Below are positions 26,721 through 35,452 of a stretch of 64,000 bases of DNA, piece after piece. The stretch covers positions 11,857 through 75,856 of the forward strand of contig JAYGDB010000078.1 of NCBI GenBank assembly GCA_046583095.1. Direction: 5' to 3'. Numbering within the stretch: position 1 is the stretch's first letter; every line of letters begins with the position of its first letter. A model generated the notes under the pieces. That model was not told where the DNA came from. It worked only from the letters and a program-made list of their open reading frames with translations, and did no database searches. Source of the stretch: JAJDAN01 sp046583095. Lineage in GTDB: Bacteria; Myxococcota_A; UBA9160; UBA4427. Both the position numbers and the translations under genes were made by a program.

Positions 26721-27479
26721 ATGCCCGGTCCCCAGATCAACCCCGGCGACATCATCAACTGGCCGATCCTCAAGATCCTCTATCGCAGCGACAAGGATCG
26801 GGTCGCAGCGCTACTGCCGCCGGGCATCGAGCCGGGCGACGAGCCGAACGTCCACCTCAACATCTACTGCGTGCCGGTTCCGGACGAACCCGAGTACGGC
26901 GTGCTGATCAGTGTCGATGCCGACTACAAGGGACAGAAGGGCATGTACACCCTCGGGCTCGGAATCGACCAGGAGGCCGCGATCTTCATCAGCCGGGACA
27001 TGAACGGCCAGCCCAAGTTCCCGGCCGAGATCGCCTACTACCGGATGCTCGACCAGGTGACTGCGCGCTGCAGCCACCAGGGTTACACGTTCCTCGAGTT
27101 CAAGGGCAAGGTGAAGGGCCCGGTCGAAATCCCGGCCGAGTACACGGAAGACGAGTGGTGGATCAAGGTATCCCGAGCCGTCGGCGGCGCCGAGAAGAGC
27201 TACGACTTCCCGCCCCATGTCGTGAAGGTGCACAGCACCTACGGGACCCAGCACCTCGAAGAACTCGAAGGCACTCTCAGCCTGGCGGCGAGTCCCTGGG
27301 ACCCGATCGCCGAGTTGTTGCCGCTGCGCGAGCAGATCTCTGCGCACCTCGATACGCCGAGCTTCTTGGGGCGCGATATCACCCTCGAAGGCCCCCTCGA
27401 TCCCGAAGCCTTCTGGCCGTTCGTCGACACGATCGGCGGATCCCGCTGGCCGGGCACGATGGGAGGCCCGAAGCGCTAA
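26721..27479 (+). CDS. Acetoacetate-decarboxylase-like (ADC family) protein
   Basis: 252 residues. The start ATG has GAGGAG seven bases upstream. The sequence shows the ADC-family plan: an N-terminal AALLPPGIEPGDEPNVHLN, and a central GQPKFPAEIAYY where ADC enzymes carry a GEPKK stretch containing the Schiff-base lysine. Only one lysine (K) is retained in GQPKFP, so decarboxylase activity is not assured. ADC-like proteins occur widely as enzymes on keto acids or cyclic substrates. It is convergent with xylose isomerase, overlapping it by four bases. Confidence 0.72.
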   Translation: MPGPQINPGDIINWPILKILYRSDKDRVAALLPPGIEPGDEPNVHLNIYCVPVPDEPEYGVLISVDADYKGQKGMYTLGLGIDQEAAIFISRDMNGQPKFPAEIAYYRMLDQVTARCSHQGYTFLEFKGKVKGPVEIPAEYTEDEWWIKVSRAVGGAEKSYDFPPHVVKVHSTYGTQHLEELEGTLSLAASPWDPIAELLPLREQISAHLDTPSFLGRDITLEGPLDPEAFWPFVDTIGGSRWPGTMGGPKR

Positions 27480-28807
27480 CGCGAGCGCTCGATCCCGTCT
27501 CGAACCCGGTTCTCCAGCTGCTCCTGGCGGCCGGAGACCGGCTCGGGGCTCGTCGTCGATTCGCGCGTGCGCTGCCAAAGGTCGGTGAGACTCTGCTTGC
27601 CGTCGAGGATGTCGCGACCGAGGGCGTCGGCCCAACCGGCGTAGCGCTCCTCCACCGCGCGCACGAGAAGCCCCTCCTCGAGGATGTGCGAAGCAGCGAC
27701 CAGTGAGCGTGCCAGGGTGTCCATGCCGCCGATGTGGGCGTGGAACAGGTCATCGGGATCGATCGACTGGCGCCGGAGCTTGGCATCGAAGTTGAAACCG
27801 CCGGTCCCCAGACCTCCGGCCTTCAGGATCTCGTAGAGGGCGAGGCTCATCTCGAGGACGTCGTTCGGGAACTGGTCGGTGTCCCAGCCGTTCTGGGGGT
27901 CGCCCCGGTTCGCGTCGACGCTGCCGAAGATTCCGTTCGCGATCGCGAAGGCGATCTCGTGCTGGAAGCTGTGTCCCGCCAGCGTGGCGTGGTTGACCTC
28001 GATGTTGACCTTGATCTCGTTCTCGAGGCCGAAGGCCTCGAGAAACGCCAGGACGTGGGCGACGTCGTGGTCGTACTGGTGCTTGGTGGGCTCGTGCGGC
28101 TTGGGCTCGATCAGGATCGTGCCCTCGAATCCAATCCGGTGCTTGTGCTCGACGACCAGCCGCATGAAGCGGCCGAGTTGCTGACTCTCGCGAGCGAGAT
28201 CCGTGTTGAGGAGCGTCTCGTAACCTTCGCGCCCTCCCCACAGCACGTAGTTGGCGCCGCCGAGACGCTGGGTCGCCTCCAGCACGTGCTTCACCTGGGC
28301 GGCCGCGTACGCGAACACCTCCGGGTCGGGATTCGTCGCCGCACCCGCCGCGTAGCGGGGATGGCCGAAGAGGTTCGCAGTGCCCCACAACAGGCGAACA
28401 CCGGTCGACTCCATCCGAGCGGCGATGCGGTCGACGATGCGGTCGAGGTTGTCGCAGCTCTCCCGGAAGGACGCGCCCTCGGGTGCCACGTCCAGGTCGT
28501 GGAAGCAGAAGAAGGGGACACCGAGCTTCGAGAAGAACTCGAAGGCGACGTCGGTCTTGTGCTCCGCCTGGGCGAGGGCTTCTCCATCGGTCGCGAGCCA
28601 GGGTCGATCGAAGCTGCCGTCCCCAAAGACGTCGCTGCCGGGCCAACAGAAGCTGTGCCAGTAGCAGACCGCCACGCGAAGGTGATCCTGCATCCGTTTA
28701 CCGAGAACGAGTCGATCCGGGTCGTAGTACCGGAAGGCCAGGTCGTTCTCCGAGTCGGGTCCCTCGTAGGGGATCCGCTCGATGTCGGAAAAGAAAGGCT
28801 CGGACAT
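27476..28807 (-). CDS. xylA: Xylose isomerase (class II)
   Basis: 443 residues, matching E. coli XylA (440) closely along its whole length. Signatures include AVCYWHSFCWPGSDVFG near 46-62, CFHDLDVAPEG with catalytic His103 and Asp106, VLWGGREGYETLLNTD, the metal-binding EPKPHEPTKHQYDHD and the C-terminal SGRQEQLEN. It interconverts D-xylose and D-xylulose. The ATG at 28807 has AGGAGAT upstream. No xylulokinase, xylose transporter or regulator lies nearby, so the gene stands alone; the pentose pathway must be completed elsewhere or the enzyme serves another sugar. Confidence 0.97.
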   Translation of the reverse strand: MSEPFFSDIERIPYEGPDSENDLAFRYYDPDRLVLGKRMQDHLRVAVCYWHSFCWPGSDVFGDGSFDRPWLATDGEALAQAEHKTDVAFEFFSKLGVPFFCFHDLDVAPEGASFRESCDNLDRIVDRIAARMESTGVRLLWGTANLFGHPRYAAGAATNPDPEVFAYAAAQVKHVLEATQRLGGANYVLWGGREGYETLLNTDLARESQQLGRFMRLVVEHKHRIGFEGTILIEPKPHEPTKHQYDHDVAHVLAFLEAFGLENEIKVNIEVNHATLAGHSFQHEIAFAIANGIFGSVDANRGDPQNGWDTDQFPNDVLEMSLALYEILKAGGLGTGGFNFDAKLRRQSIDPDDLFHAHIGGMDTLARSLVAASHILEEGLLVRAVEERYAGWADALGRDILDGKQSLTDLWQRTRESTTSPEPVSGRQEQLENRVRDGIERSR

Positions 28808-28878
28808 GACTCAGATCTCCTCGCTGCTGGAGGTTCTCGGTGACGGAGCGTCGGCGTCGAGGCAGATCCCAGCGGGCA

Positions 28879-29415
28879 TCAGGAGCGCGCCTCGCAGTCG
28901 AGCAGCACGCGGTGGGGAAGCCAGTTCCGCGTCACGGGGACGCTGCGCGGCGAACAGCCGGGAGCCTGGATCAGGAGCCTCGGCGAGGGAGCCTGCGGGC
29001 TTTCCGGCTCCGCACACCTCTCCGGGCGCTGCTCTTCGAACGGCGTGAGGAAGCGGAAGCCACCGGCGCCAGAGACCTCGACCCGTTGGGGAGGCGCATA
29101 CCGGTGCTCGCCAACCATCTTGGCGTCGGGGAGCGCTACGAAGCCTGTCCGCCCGAGATAACCGACCGTCCCCTCGATGCTCACGAGGATCTGCTCCGCC
29201 TTCCACACCTCGCAGGGATCGACGAACTCGGTCTGCTCCAGGGGGAAGATGCGCATCATCCTCTCGAGAATCCAGGATCCATCGATCAGCTGGATCATCG
29301 TGACGAAGAGACCCGCCGTGACGATCGTGCCCAGGGTCGCTGCGAGCGCCCAGCGCACGACGCCGTAAGAGAGGAGCGATCGCCTTCGCGAGGGGGGACC
29401 GGTCGGGCCGTGCAT
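28879..29415 (-). CDS. Membrane-anchored hypothetical protein
   Basis: 178 residues. A basic N-terminus is followed by one membrane segment (about 22-43), and the rest is probably extracytoplasmic. It contains VSIEGTVGYLGRTGFVALP near 80-98, and ends RLLIQAPGCSPRSVPVTRNW, reminiscent of carboxypeptidase-regulatory-like beta-sandwich domains, though I do not claim that fold. The ATG at 29415 was chosen because it starts directly downstream of a -10-like hexamer and ahead of the anchor; the frame is open to 29967, antisense to the kinase-like gene. The gene is divergent from the APH-like gene. Confidence 0.62.
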   Translation of the reverse strand: MHGPTGPPSRRRSLLSYGVVRWALAATLGTIVTAGLFVTMIQLIDGSWILERMMRIFPLEQTEFVDPCEVWKAEQILVSIEGTVGYLGRTGFVALPDAKMVGEHRYAPPQRVEVSGAGGFRFLTPFEEQRPERCAEPESPQAPSPRLLIQAPGCSPRSVPVTRNWLPHRVLLDCEARS

Positions 29416-29421
29416 GCAGCG

Positions 29422-29427
29422 ACTATA
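29422..29427 (-). promoter_or_regulatory. Putative -10 (TATAGT), leaderless start
   Basis: TATAGT ends exactly six bases before the ATG at 29415, placing the likely transcription start at the start codon. Confidence 0.55.
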
Positions 29428-29511
29428 GTGAAGCTCGTTGGACACTATCTCGTGTCGAGTCAGCGAGCGTGTCCTCCGCGGTCCAGCCCAGCAGACGGCT
29501 GCACGGCAGGT

Positions 29512-29517
29512 TAGACT
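29512..29517 (+). promoter_or_regulatory. Putative -10 (TAGACT), leaderless start of the APH-like gene
   Basis: TAGACT ends exactly six bases before the GTG at 29524. No Shine-Dalgarno sequence is present. Confidence 0.55.
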
Positions 29518-29523
29518 CGACGA

Positions 29524-30525
29524 GTGCCCCGTCAGGACATCGATGCACTCGCAGCAGGCCTCGAATCGGTCGTGAAGGAGCGGATCCCCGGCGCGTCCGG
29601 CGTATCGGGGCTGCAACGACTGTCCGGAGGCGCGAGCCAGGAGACCTGGTCGTTCGATACCGAAACCCGCGACGGAAGGCTGCCCCTGATCCTGCGCAGG
29701 CGGGCACGTGGACAGACCCAACAAGCGCTCGGCGGGGCCATCGACCTCGAGCGCGAAGCCGAGCTCCTCGCTCTCGCTGCCGACGCCAAGCTGCCCGTAC
29801 CGGTGGTTCGATGCGTCCTCATGCCCACAGACGACCTGGGCTCGGGCTTCGTCATGGAGCGCCTCGAGGGCGAGACCATCCCACAGCGAATCTTCCGGGA
29901 CGAAGCACTGGCCGACGTCCGGCCGCGGCTCGCCCGGCAGTGCGGCGAGATCCTGGCGGGCATCCACGGGATCGCCCGTGACTCACTACCCGAGCTGCCG
30001 GTCGCCCCGGCAGAAGCGCAGCTCGAGCAATACCGCGGGATCTACGATGGCTTCGACGACCCGCATCCGGTCTTCGAACTCGCCTTCCGTTGGATCGAAG
30101 AGAACCTGCCCGAGTCGGTCGAATCGAGCCTGGTTCACGGGGATTTCCGCAACGGTAACCTGATGATCGACACGACCGGCGTGCGCGGCGTGCTCGATTG
30201 GGAGCTCGCCCACGTCGGCGACCCGATGGAAGACCTCGGCTGGATCTGCGTGAACTCCTGGCGCTTCGGCCGCATCGACTCGCCAGTCGGCGGCTTCGGC
30301 TCCCGCGAAGAGCTCGTAGAGGGATACGAGTCGGCGGGCGGCGGCACGGTGGATCTCACGCGCGTTCGCTTCTGGGAGGTCGTGGGAGCCCTCAAGTGGG
30401 GCGTCATCTGCACGATGATGCTGTTCGGCTTCCGGCACGGACCGGACCGTTCCGTCGAGCGCGCCGCGATCGGACGCCGGACGTCCGAGACCGAGATCGA
30501 CCTGCTCGAGCTGATTGCACCGTGA
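29524..30525 (+). CDS. APH-family phosphotransferase (acyl-CoA dehydrogenase 10/11-like kinase)
   Basis: 333 residues, GTG start. It has the aminoglycoside-phosphotransferase/choline-kinase fold: LSGGASQETWSFDT as nucleotide loop (34-47), the catalytic loop LVHGDFRNGNLMID (His205, Asp207, Asn212) and the metal-binding GVLDWELAHVGDP (Asp225). Proteins with VHGDFRNGNL and HVGDPMEDLGW are usually close to acyl-CoA dehydrogenases, where they are thought to phosphorylate hydroxyacyl-CoA intermediates rather than antibiotics. The next gene, eight bases downstream, is DUF6285, its common partner in such clusters. The actual substrate is unknown. Confidence 0.9.
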   Translation: MPRQDIDALAAGLESVVKERIPGASGVSGLQRLSGGASQETWSFDTETRDGRLPLILRRRARGQTQQALGGAIDLEREAELLALAADAKLPVPVVRCVLMPTDDLGSGFVMERLEGETIPQRIFRDEALADVRPRLARQCGEILAGIHGIARDSLPELPVAPAEAQLEQYRGIYDGFDDPHPVFELAFRWIEENLPESVESSLVHGDFRNGNLMIDTTGVRGVLDWELAHVGDPMEDLGWICVNSWRFGRIDSPVGGFGSREELVEGYESAGGGTVDLTRVRFWEVVGALKWGVICTMMLFGFRHGPDRSVERAAIGRRTSETEIDLLELIAP

Positions 30526-30532
30526 GGCCGCC

Positions 30533-30910
30533 ATGTATGATCCGCCCACCACCGCCGAACTCGTCACCGCCGTCCGGGAGTTCCTCGAAGAGCACGCGTT
30601 ACCGAACCTCGAGGGACGCAACGCGTTTCACGCCCGCGTCGCCGCGAATGCCCTGGCCATCGTCGCGCGCCAGCTCGAGCTGGGCCCCGAAGCGGAGGCA
30701 GCCGAGCAGCAGCGACTCCAGGCCCTGCTCGGCACGCAAGGCAGCCTCGACGAGCTGAACCGCGAGCTGTGTCGGAGGATCCGAAACGGCGATCTCGCCA
30801 TCAACGACGCGGACCTCGTCGCCCACCTGCGCACCACCACCCTCGACAAGGTCGCGGTCGATCAGCCGAAGTACTCGGGCTACCGCAGGGCTCTCGAGAA
30901 GCACCGGTAA
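30533..30910 (+). CDS. DUF6285 domain protein
   Basis: 125 residues. The sequence YDPPTTAELVTAVREFLEE at the N-terminus, the central FHARVAANALAIVARQLELGP and the C-terminal LRTTTLDKVAVDQPKYSGY are the DUF6285 pattern. It is typically encoded next to APH-like kinases and acyl-CoA dehydrogenases; its biochemical role is unknown. The ATG at 30533 is chosen as the natural domain start, eight bases after the stop of the kinase-like gene, so the two are co-transcribed. Confidence 0.85.
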   Translation: MYDPPTTAELVTAVREFLEEHALPNLEGRNAFHARVAANALAIVARQLELGPEAEAAEQQRLQALLGTQGSLDELNRELCRRIRNGDLAINDADLVAHLRTTTLDKVAVDQPKYSGYRRALEKHR

Positions 30911-30962
30911 CCCCGAACATCGCGGCTGGATGAGCGGGCGCCCGAGGATCTGCCCATCTACC

Positions 30963-30968
30963 TATACT
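30963..30968 (+). promoter_or_regulatory. Putative -10 (TATACT) of the SDR gene
   Basis: TATACT lies 25 bases upstream of the start at 30994, with AAAGGAG (30982-30988) between as ribosome binding site; a conventional leadered arrangement. Confidence 0.5.
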
Positions 30969-30993
30969 GATCGCCTGGTCGAAAGGAGAACCG

Positions 30994-31773
30994 ATGGCCC
31001 GCTTGAGTCAGCTCAGTCGCTCGGTAGAGGGAAAGGTGGTGCTCGTCACGGGTGCGGCAAGCGGGATGGGACGCGCCACCGCGGAGCTCTTCGCGGACGA
31101 GGGCGCGAAGGTGATCGTCACCGACCTCACCCTCGAGAGCGCCGAGCTCGTGGCGGCCGGAATTCGCGAGGCCGGGTGCGAAGCCAAGGCCTGGGCGCTC
31201 GACGTCGGCGACCCGGACGCGATTGCTCGGGTCGTCGCCGAGGTCGCGAGCGAGATGGGTGGACTCGACATTCTCGTGAACAATGCCGGCATCTCGACGA
31301 GTGCCCCCGTCGAGTCCGAGGACTACGACGCAGCGCTCCAGAAGTCCTACGACGTCATGCTCACCGCCCATGCCCGGCTCGTCCGCCACGCGCTTCCGCA
31401 TCTCAAGCAGAGCGGCGAGGGACGCGTGATCAACATCGCCTCCACCGAGGCGCTCGGCGCGAGCCGGGGAGCTGGACCCTACACGGTCGCAAAACACGGC
31501 GTCATCGGGCTCACGCGATCGCTCGCGATCGAGCTCGGAGCGCACGGCATCACGGTCAACTGCATCTGCCCGGGCCCGATCCTCACCGGCATGACGGCGG
31601 GTATCCCCGAAGCAGCCCGCAACAAGTTCGCCAGGCGTCGCGTCCCGCTCCGGCGCTACGCCATCCCGGAAGAGGTGGCGCACATGACGCTCAACCTCGC
31701 ACTCCCGGCGTCGTCCTACGTCACGGGCGCCACGATTCCCGTCGACGGCGGCCTCACGATTCAGAACACCTAG
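30994..31773 (+). CDS. Short-chain dehydrogenase/reductase
   Basis: 259 residues. The cofactor site TGAASGMGRATAE (about 20-32), NNAGIS near 93-98, catalytic Tyr-x-x-x-Lys in YTVAKHG and an NCICPGPILT segment identify a classical SDR using NAD(P)(H). The strong ribosome binding site AAAGGAG sets the start. It follows the APH-like/DUF6285 pair by 83 bases with its own promoter-like element. The substrate is not predictable from sequence. Confidence 0.92.
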   Translation: MARLSQLSRSVEGKVVLVTGAASGMGRATAELFADEGAKVIVTDLTLESAELVAAGIREAGCEAKAWALDVGDPDAIARVVAEVASEMGGLDILVNNAGISTSAPVESEDYDAALQKSYDVMLTAHARLVRHALPHLKQSGEGRVINIASTEALGASRGAGPYTVAKHGVIGLTRSLAIELGAHGITVNCICPGPILTGMTAGIPEAARNKFARRRVPLRRYAIPEEVAHMTLNLALPASSYVTGATIPVDGGLTIQNT

Positions 31774-31788
31774 CAGGCGGCTGGACTA

Positions 31789-31805
31789 CCGGAGCATTAC
31801 TCCGG
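31789..31805. terminator. Small hairpin at a convergent gene junction
   Basis: CCGGAG-CATTA-CTCCGG, a six-base perfect stem with a five-base loop, lies between the SDR stop and the convergent DUF3604 stop, overlapping the latter. There is no T-tract, so terminator function is a weak inference. Confidence 0.3.
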
Positions 31806-33707
31806 CGCGTGGTACCAGATGGGCGACGTCCAGGCGCGCTCCTGGATCGTCTTCGGGAAGCGTTCGTCGCAGCAGCCTTCGAGACCGGAAGGGACCGTGC
31901 GCACATCCGCGCAGTCGACTCGCGCCGTCGCACACAGGTAGCCGTTCCAGCGGCACGATGGGTTCTCGACGACCCGAGCGTAATAGAGAGCGTGGTGACC
32001 GGCATCGAACTCGGGATCGCTCCACACCTCGCACAGCGAGTCGCTGCCGGAGCCCCGGGGCTCGCAGGTGGCGAGATCGACCGAGGCATCACCGCCCGCA
32101 CCCGCCACGTCGAAGACACGAACCCGGGACTGCCCAGCGTCCTCCCAGGCCTTCACGATCTGGATACGCCCGAGCAGACCGCCCGGTGAGCCGGGGACTC
32201 CCGGATCCCGTAGCGCCGAGACGGCAAAGCGGGGCGGCCCTGCGCCTCTCGGGGGCACGGGCAGATCACCGCCCATCGGCACGCCACCCGCGTAGCCAGC
32301 GGCTGCGAAGTCGGGGCGCTCGCACAGGCCCTCGTCGTACCCCCAGCCTCCGAAGAAGCGAACCCGGATGCGGGGACCGGTCGTCCCGTACGCCTCGCGC
32401 CGGTGCATCGCCTCGAAGAGCGCGTCCCGCGAGTTCTCCTCCGCCCAGAGTACGGCGAGACCGCCCGGGTTGTACCAGAGCGACTCGGGCATGGCCGGTG
32501 TCTCGAGTCGGTGGGTGACGATGCCGGCGGCGTGGCCGACGAAGTCGCGCTCGTCGACGAGGCCGGCGGCGCCGAGGTGGGTGTCGGTCGAGCCGATCAA
32601 CCCGAACGCGAACGGGTTGACCCCGAGGCGCCGCTGCTGCACCAGACCCTCGGCGAGCGCCTCCCGCGTGTAGGTGAGGGGTGGGATCGGCGTACCGCCG
32701 AGGACGCCGGTCGATTCCTCGCCGAGCTTCGCGAACGGCAGCTTCTCGTACGCGCAGAGCTCGTCTTCGGACGTCACGCCGCACTCCGAGTCTCCCTTGT
32801 GCTGGGTGATCTCGACGAGACGCTCGAGTCGCGCGCGTCGCTCGGCGTCTTCACGACGAATCGGCTCGCCGTCTTCCCGAACGATGCGAAAGAGCTGCCC
32901 GTTGCTGACGTTCGAGTTGTGGGGGATCGCGATCACGTCACAGCCGTCGCCCCGGTCGAGACATTGGGCGACCAACGCCTGCCACAGCCCCTCGGCGGTG
33001 GGCGTATCGATGAAGTTCGTCGGGACGGCCTGGTGCTTCTCGTTTCGGAACACGACGTTGCGGTGGATCTTCTGTCCCTGCGGCATGCCCGTCCACTCGT
33101 AGCCGATGAAGCTCGTAAACGAGCATGCGGAGGTACGGTCGTAGGCGTGCTCAGCAGCCTCGACGGTCTCCTGCCACGGACCCTTCGCGGCTTCCGTGCA
33201 GCGTGAGCCGTCGTCGCCACAAAACGAGTAGCGCGGCGCACCGACCGAGAAGAAGATGCGGCTGTTCACCGTCATGTATCCGAGCTTCGGAAATTTCCGG
33301 TTGATCCAGCAGATGAGCGAGTCGTGGCCCACAGCCGTCTGTGCCCCGCAGATGTAGGTCTCCCCGAAGAGCTCCGCGTGATCGGTCATCACTGCAAAAT
33401 CGAGTGGGCGCGAGAGCTGGAGCTGCCGCGCCGGCCGGCCCTCGGCGTCGTAGGGCTGCATGCCGATGGCTTCGCCCTTTGCGAAGCGGTAGGCGTCCGC
33501 GGGGCGTGCCCGGGTGCCCTGGCCCCACGCATCGAACGAGAGTGCCGTGTGGACGTGGGTGTCACCGAAGAAGGGCTGCCGTTGCTCGACGTGGCTCGTG
33601 CAGGCTTCACGCGACTCGGTTCGCTCGAAGGACCCCGCGCTCGTCGCTACGAGGGTTCCGAGCAGCACCGCGAGACTCCAGCGGAGAGCCGCGCCGGCCC
33701 GAGTCAT
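31797..33707 (-). CDS. DUF3604 domain exported protein (PHP-like)
   Basis: 636 residues. A leader (1-25) is followed by DUF3604. The N-terminal metal motif FFGDTHVHTALSFDA (Asp49, His51, His53) resembles PHP-domain phosphoesterases; a DFAVMTDHAE motif near 115 and IGSTDTHLGAAG near 385 complete the presumed metal site. Function is unproven; DUF3604 proteins are large periplasmic or secreted presumed metallohydrolases. The ATG at 33707 overlaps the upstream membrane-protein gene (ATGA), indicating coupling. A second DUF3604 gene lies at 41125-43368. Confidence 0.88.
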   Translation of the reverse strand: MTRAGAALRWSLAVLLGTLVATSAGSFERTESREACTSHVEQRQPFFGDTHVHTALSFDAWGQGTRARPADAYRFAKGEAIGMQPYDAEGRPARQLQLSRPLDFAVMTDHAELFGETYICGAQTAVGHDSLICWINRKFPKLGYMTVNSRIFFSVGAPRYSFCGDDGSRCTEAAKGPWQETVEAAEHAYDRTSACSFTSFIGYEWTGMPQGQKIHRNVVFRNEKHQAVPTNFIDTPTAEGLWQALVAQCLDRGDGCDVIAIPHNSNVSNGQLFRIVREDGEPIRREDAERRARLERLVEITQHKGDSECGVTSEDELCAYEKLPFAKLGEESTGVLGGTPIPPLTYTREALAEGLVQQRRLGVNPFAFGLIGSTDTHLGAAGLVDERDFVGHAAGIVTHRLETPAMPESLWYNPGGLAVLWAEENSRDALFEAMHRREAYGTTGPRIRVRFFGGWGYDEGLCERPDFAAAGYAGGVPMGGDLPVPPRGAGPPRFAVSALRDPGVPGSPGGLLGRIQIVKAWEDAGQSRVRVFDVAGAGGDASVDLATCEPRGSGSDSLCEVWSDPEFDAGHHALYYARVVENPSCRWNGYLCATARVDCADVRTVPSGLEGCCDERFPKTIQERAWTSPIWYHAPE

Positions 33708-34135
33708 CGATACAGCTCCCACAAGCCCGCGTGCGCCGACTCGTGGTGGAACTGGCTGTCGTAGAGGGGCGCGAAGCTGGCGGCCCCGAGCAGGCACACG
33801 GCCAGCGCACCCACGACCCCGGCCCGTCCTCGCGGCGACAGCCGGTCGAGGACGAAGCGTCGAACCAGCCAGGTCACCCCTACGAGCAGGGCTCCGTAGA
33901 CGGCCACATGCCCGACGATCAGCCCCGCGAAGAGACCGACCATGCCCCCCGCGCCTTCCTGGACAATCACCGCGAGCAGCACTACGGCCAGCTGTGCGTA
34001 GCGCGCGACGGGAACGAAGCTCCCGTCCAGTCCGAAGAGCGGAACCGGAATCGTGAGCACGGTGACAGCGAGTAACGCGACGGCCGCTGCACGGGCACTC
34101 ACCGCAGATCGACCTTTGACCCGATCCCGGGGCAC
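33704..34135 (-). CDS. Small polytopic membrane protein
   Basis: 143 residues, GTG start 11 bases after the preceding stop. About four membrane segments (17-35, 47-63, 66-88, 106-125) and a C-terminal region with FHHESAHAGLWELYR. The histidine-rich tail and the segment arrangement faintly recall HupE/UreJ-type nickel/cobalt proteins, but that is not a firm assignment. It is coupled to the DUF3604 gene by a four-base overlap, so it probably supports that enzyme in the membrane. Confidence 0.65.
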   Translation of the reverse strand: MPRDRVKGRSAVSARAAAVALLAVTVLTIPVPLFGLDGSFVPVARYAQLAVVLLAVIVQEGAGGMVGLFAGLIVGHVAVYGALLVGVTWLVRRFVLDRLSPRGRAGVVGALAVCLLGAASFAPLYDSQFHHESAHAGLWELYR

Positions 34136-34146
34136 TTCATGGCGAA

Positions 34147-35271
34147 CTACTCCGGCTGCAAGGCGTTCAGGCGATCCACTGTATCGAGATAATCCTCGAC
34201 GATGTCCATGATGACCTCGCGAGACGAGCGCACCTCGTTCATCATGCCAACCACCTGGCCGACGGGATTGAAGGCAACGGCCTGGGCCTGGGGAGACGAC
34301 GCGTAGCGGCTGGTTCGAACGATGGCATCCATCGTCACCATGTTCTGGAGCGGCATACCCAGAGGATCGGGCGTCTCATCCGCAGCCCACGCCTCGGTCC
34401 AGTCGTTCTTCAGCATGCGGCAGGGCTTGCCGGTGAACGAGCGCGACCGCACCGTGTCCTGGCTCGTCGCATCCAGGTAGGACGCCATCTGGGCCGGCGG
34501 ACACTCGGCCTCCCGAACGGTGAGCCACATGGATCCCGTCCAGATGCCCTGCGCACCCATCGCGAGGGCTGCAGCCATCTGGCGCCCGGTCCCGATGCCC
34601 CCGGCCGCCAGGACCGGAACCGGCGCGACGGCCTCGATGAGCTGCGGCCACAGCACCAGGCTTCCGATCTCACCGGTGTGCCCACCGCCCTCAGTTCCCT
34701 GCGCGATGATGAAGTCGAGCCCCGCGTCCTTGTGGCGAACGGCCTGGTGAACCTTGCCGCACAGCGCGCCGATCAGCCGTCCGCTCTTCTTGACCCGCTC
34801 GACGACCTCGGGCGGCGGCGTGCCCAGGGCATTCGCGATCACGCGCACCTTCTCGTGCTGCAGCGCAACGTCGAGTTGGGGGGTCGCCGTCGCGAGGCTC
34901 ATCCCGAGCAGCTCGTGATGCGCCTCGTCGGACGGCACTTCCGGCACCCCGTGATCGGCGAGAAGTTTCGCGGCGAACTCTCGATGCTGGGGCGGGATCG
35001 CAGCGCGAAGCTGCTCTTCGAGCTTCGTGGGATCCATCTCGTCCATCCCCTCGTATTTCTGGGGGATGACGAGATCGACGCCGTAAGGCTTGCCTCCTAC
35101 GTGTTCGTCGATCCACCTGCACTCGACGTCCAGCTGCTCCGGTGAGAAGCCGACGGCGCCGAGCACGCCGAAACCGCCGGCGTTCGAAACGGCTGCGACC
35201 ACGTCGCGGCAATGGGTGAAAGCAAAGATCGGAAACTCGATCCCGAGTTTCCCACAGATCTCGGTATGCAT
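34147..35271 (-). CDS. Nitronate monooxygenase-family (NMO) flavoprotein
   Basis: 374 residues. TIM-barrel flavoprotein of the 2-nitropropane dioxygenase/NMO family: N-terminal LGIEFPIFAFTHCRDVVAAVSNAGGFGVLGA, the GLDFIIAQGTEGGGHTG motif near 200 (catalytic His) and VPVLAAGGIGTGRQMAAALAMGAQGIWTG as FMN-phosphate site. These enzymes oxidise alkyl nitronates or related compounds; many members have other roles. The ATG at 35271 was chosen because it starts the conserved N-terminus. It heads a three-gene unit with the small membrane protein and DUF3604 protein, and is divergent from the flavin monooxygenase-like gene. Confidence 0.9.
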   Translation of the reverse strand: MHTEICGKLGIEFPIFAFTHCRDVVAAVSNAGGFGVLGAVGFSPEQLDVECRWIDEHVGGKPYGVDLVIPQKYEGMDEMDPTKLEEQLRAAIPPQHREFAAKLLADHGVPEVPSDEAHHELLGMSLATATPQLDVALQHEKVRVIANALGTPPPEVVERVKKSGRLIGALCGKVHQAVRHKDAGLDFIIAQGTEGGGHTGEIGSLVLWPQLIEAVAPVPVLAAGGIGTGRQMAAALAMGAQGIWTGSMWLTVREAECPPAQMASYLDATSQDTVRSRSFTGKPCRMLKNDWTEAWAADETPDPLGMPLQNMVTMDAIVRTSRYASSPQAQAVAFNPVGQVVGMMNEVRSSREVIMDIVEDYLDTVDRLNALQPE

Positions 35272-35440
35272 AGGCGAGGCTCTCTTCCTGTGGCTGAAGG
35301 TTCCTGGATAGGGCGTTTCGGGTCGCGTAGAGTGCCCGAGGCGGTCGAGTGCTGGCAACTAAAAGCCGCGCGCGAGCACTGAGACCCGTTTCGGATCACA
35401 CTGTAGCGCGCCGACCTGCACGGGATGCCAGCGCTTCGGT

Positions 35441-35446
35441 TATGGT
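35441..35446 (+). promoter_or_regulatory. Putative -10 (TATGGT), leaderless start of the flavin monooxygenase-like gene
   Basis: TATGGT ends exactly six bases before the ATG at 35453, supporting that ATG over the GTG immediately before it. Confidence 0.5.
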
Positions 35447-35452
35447 GGCGTG

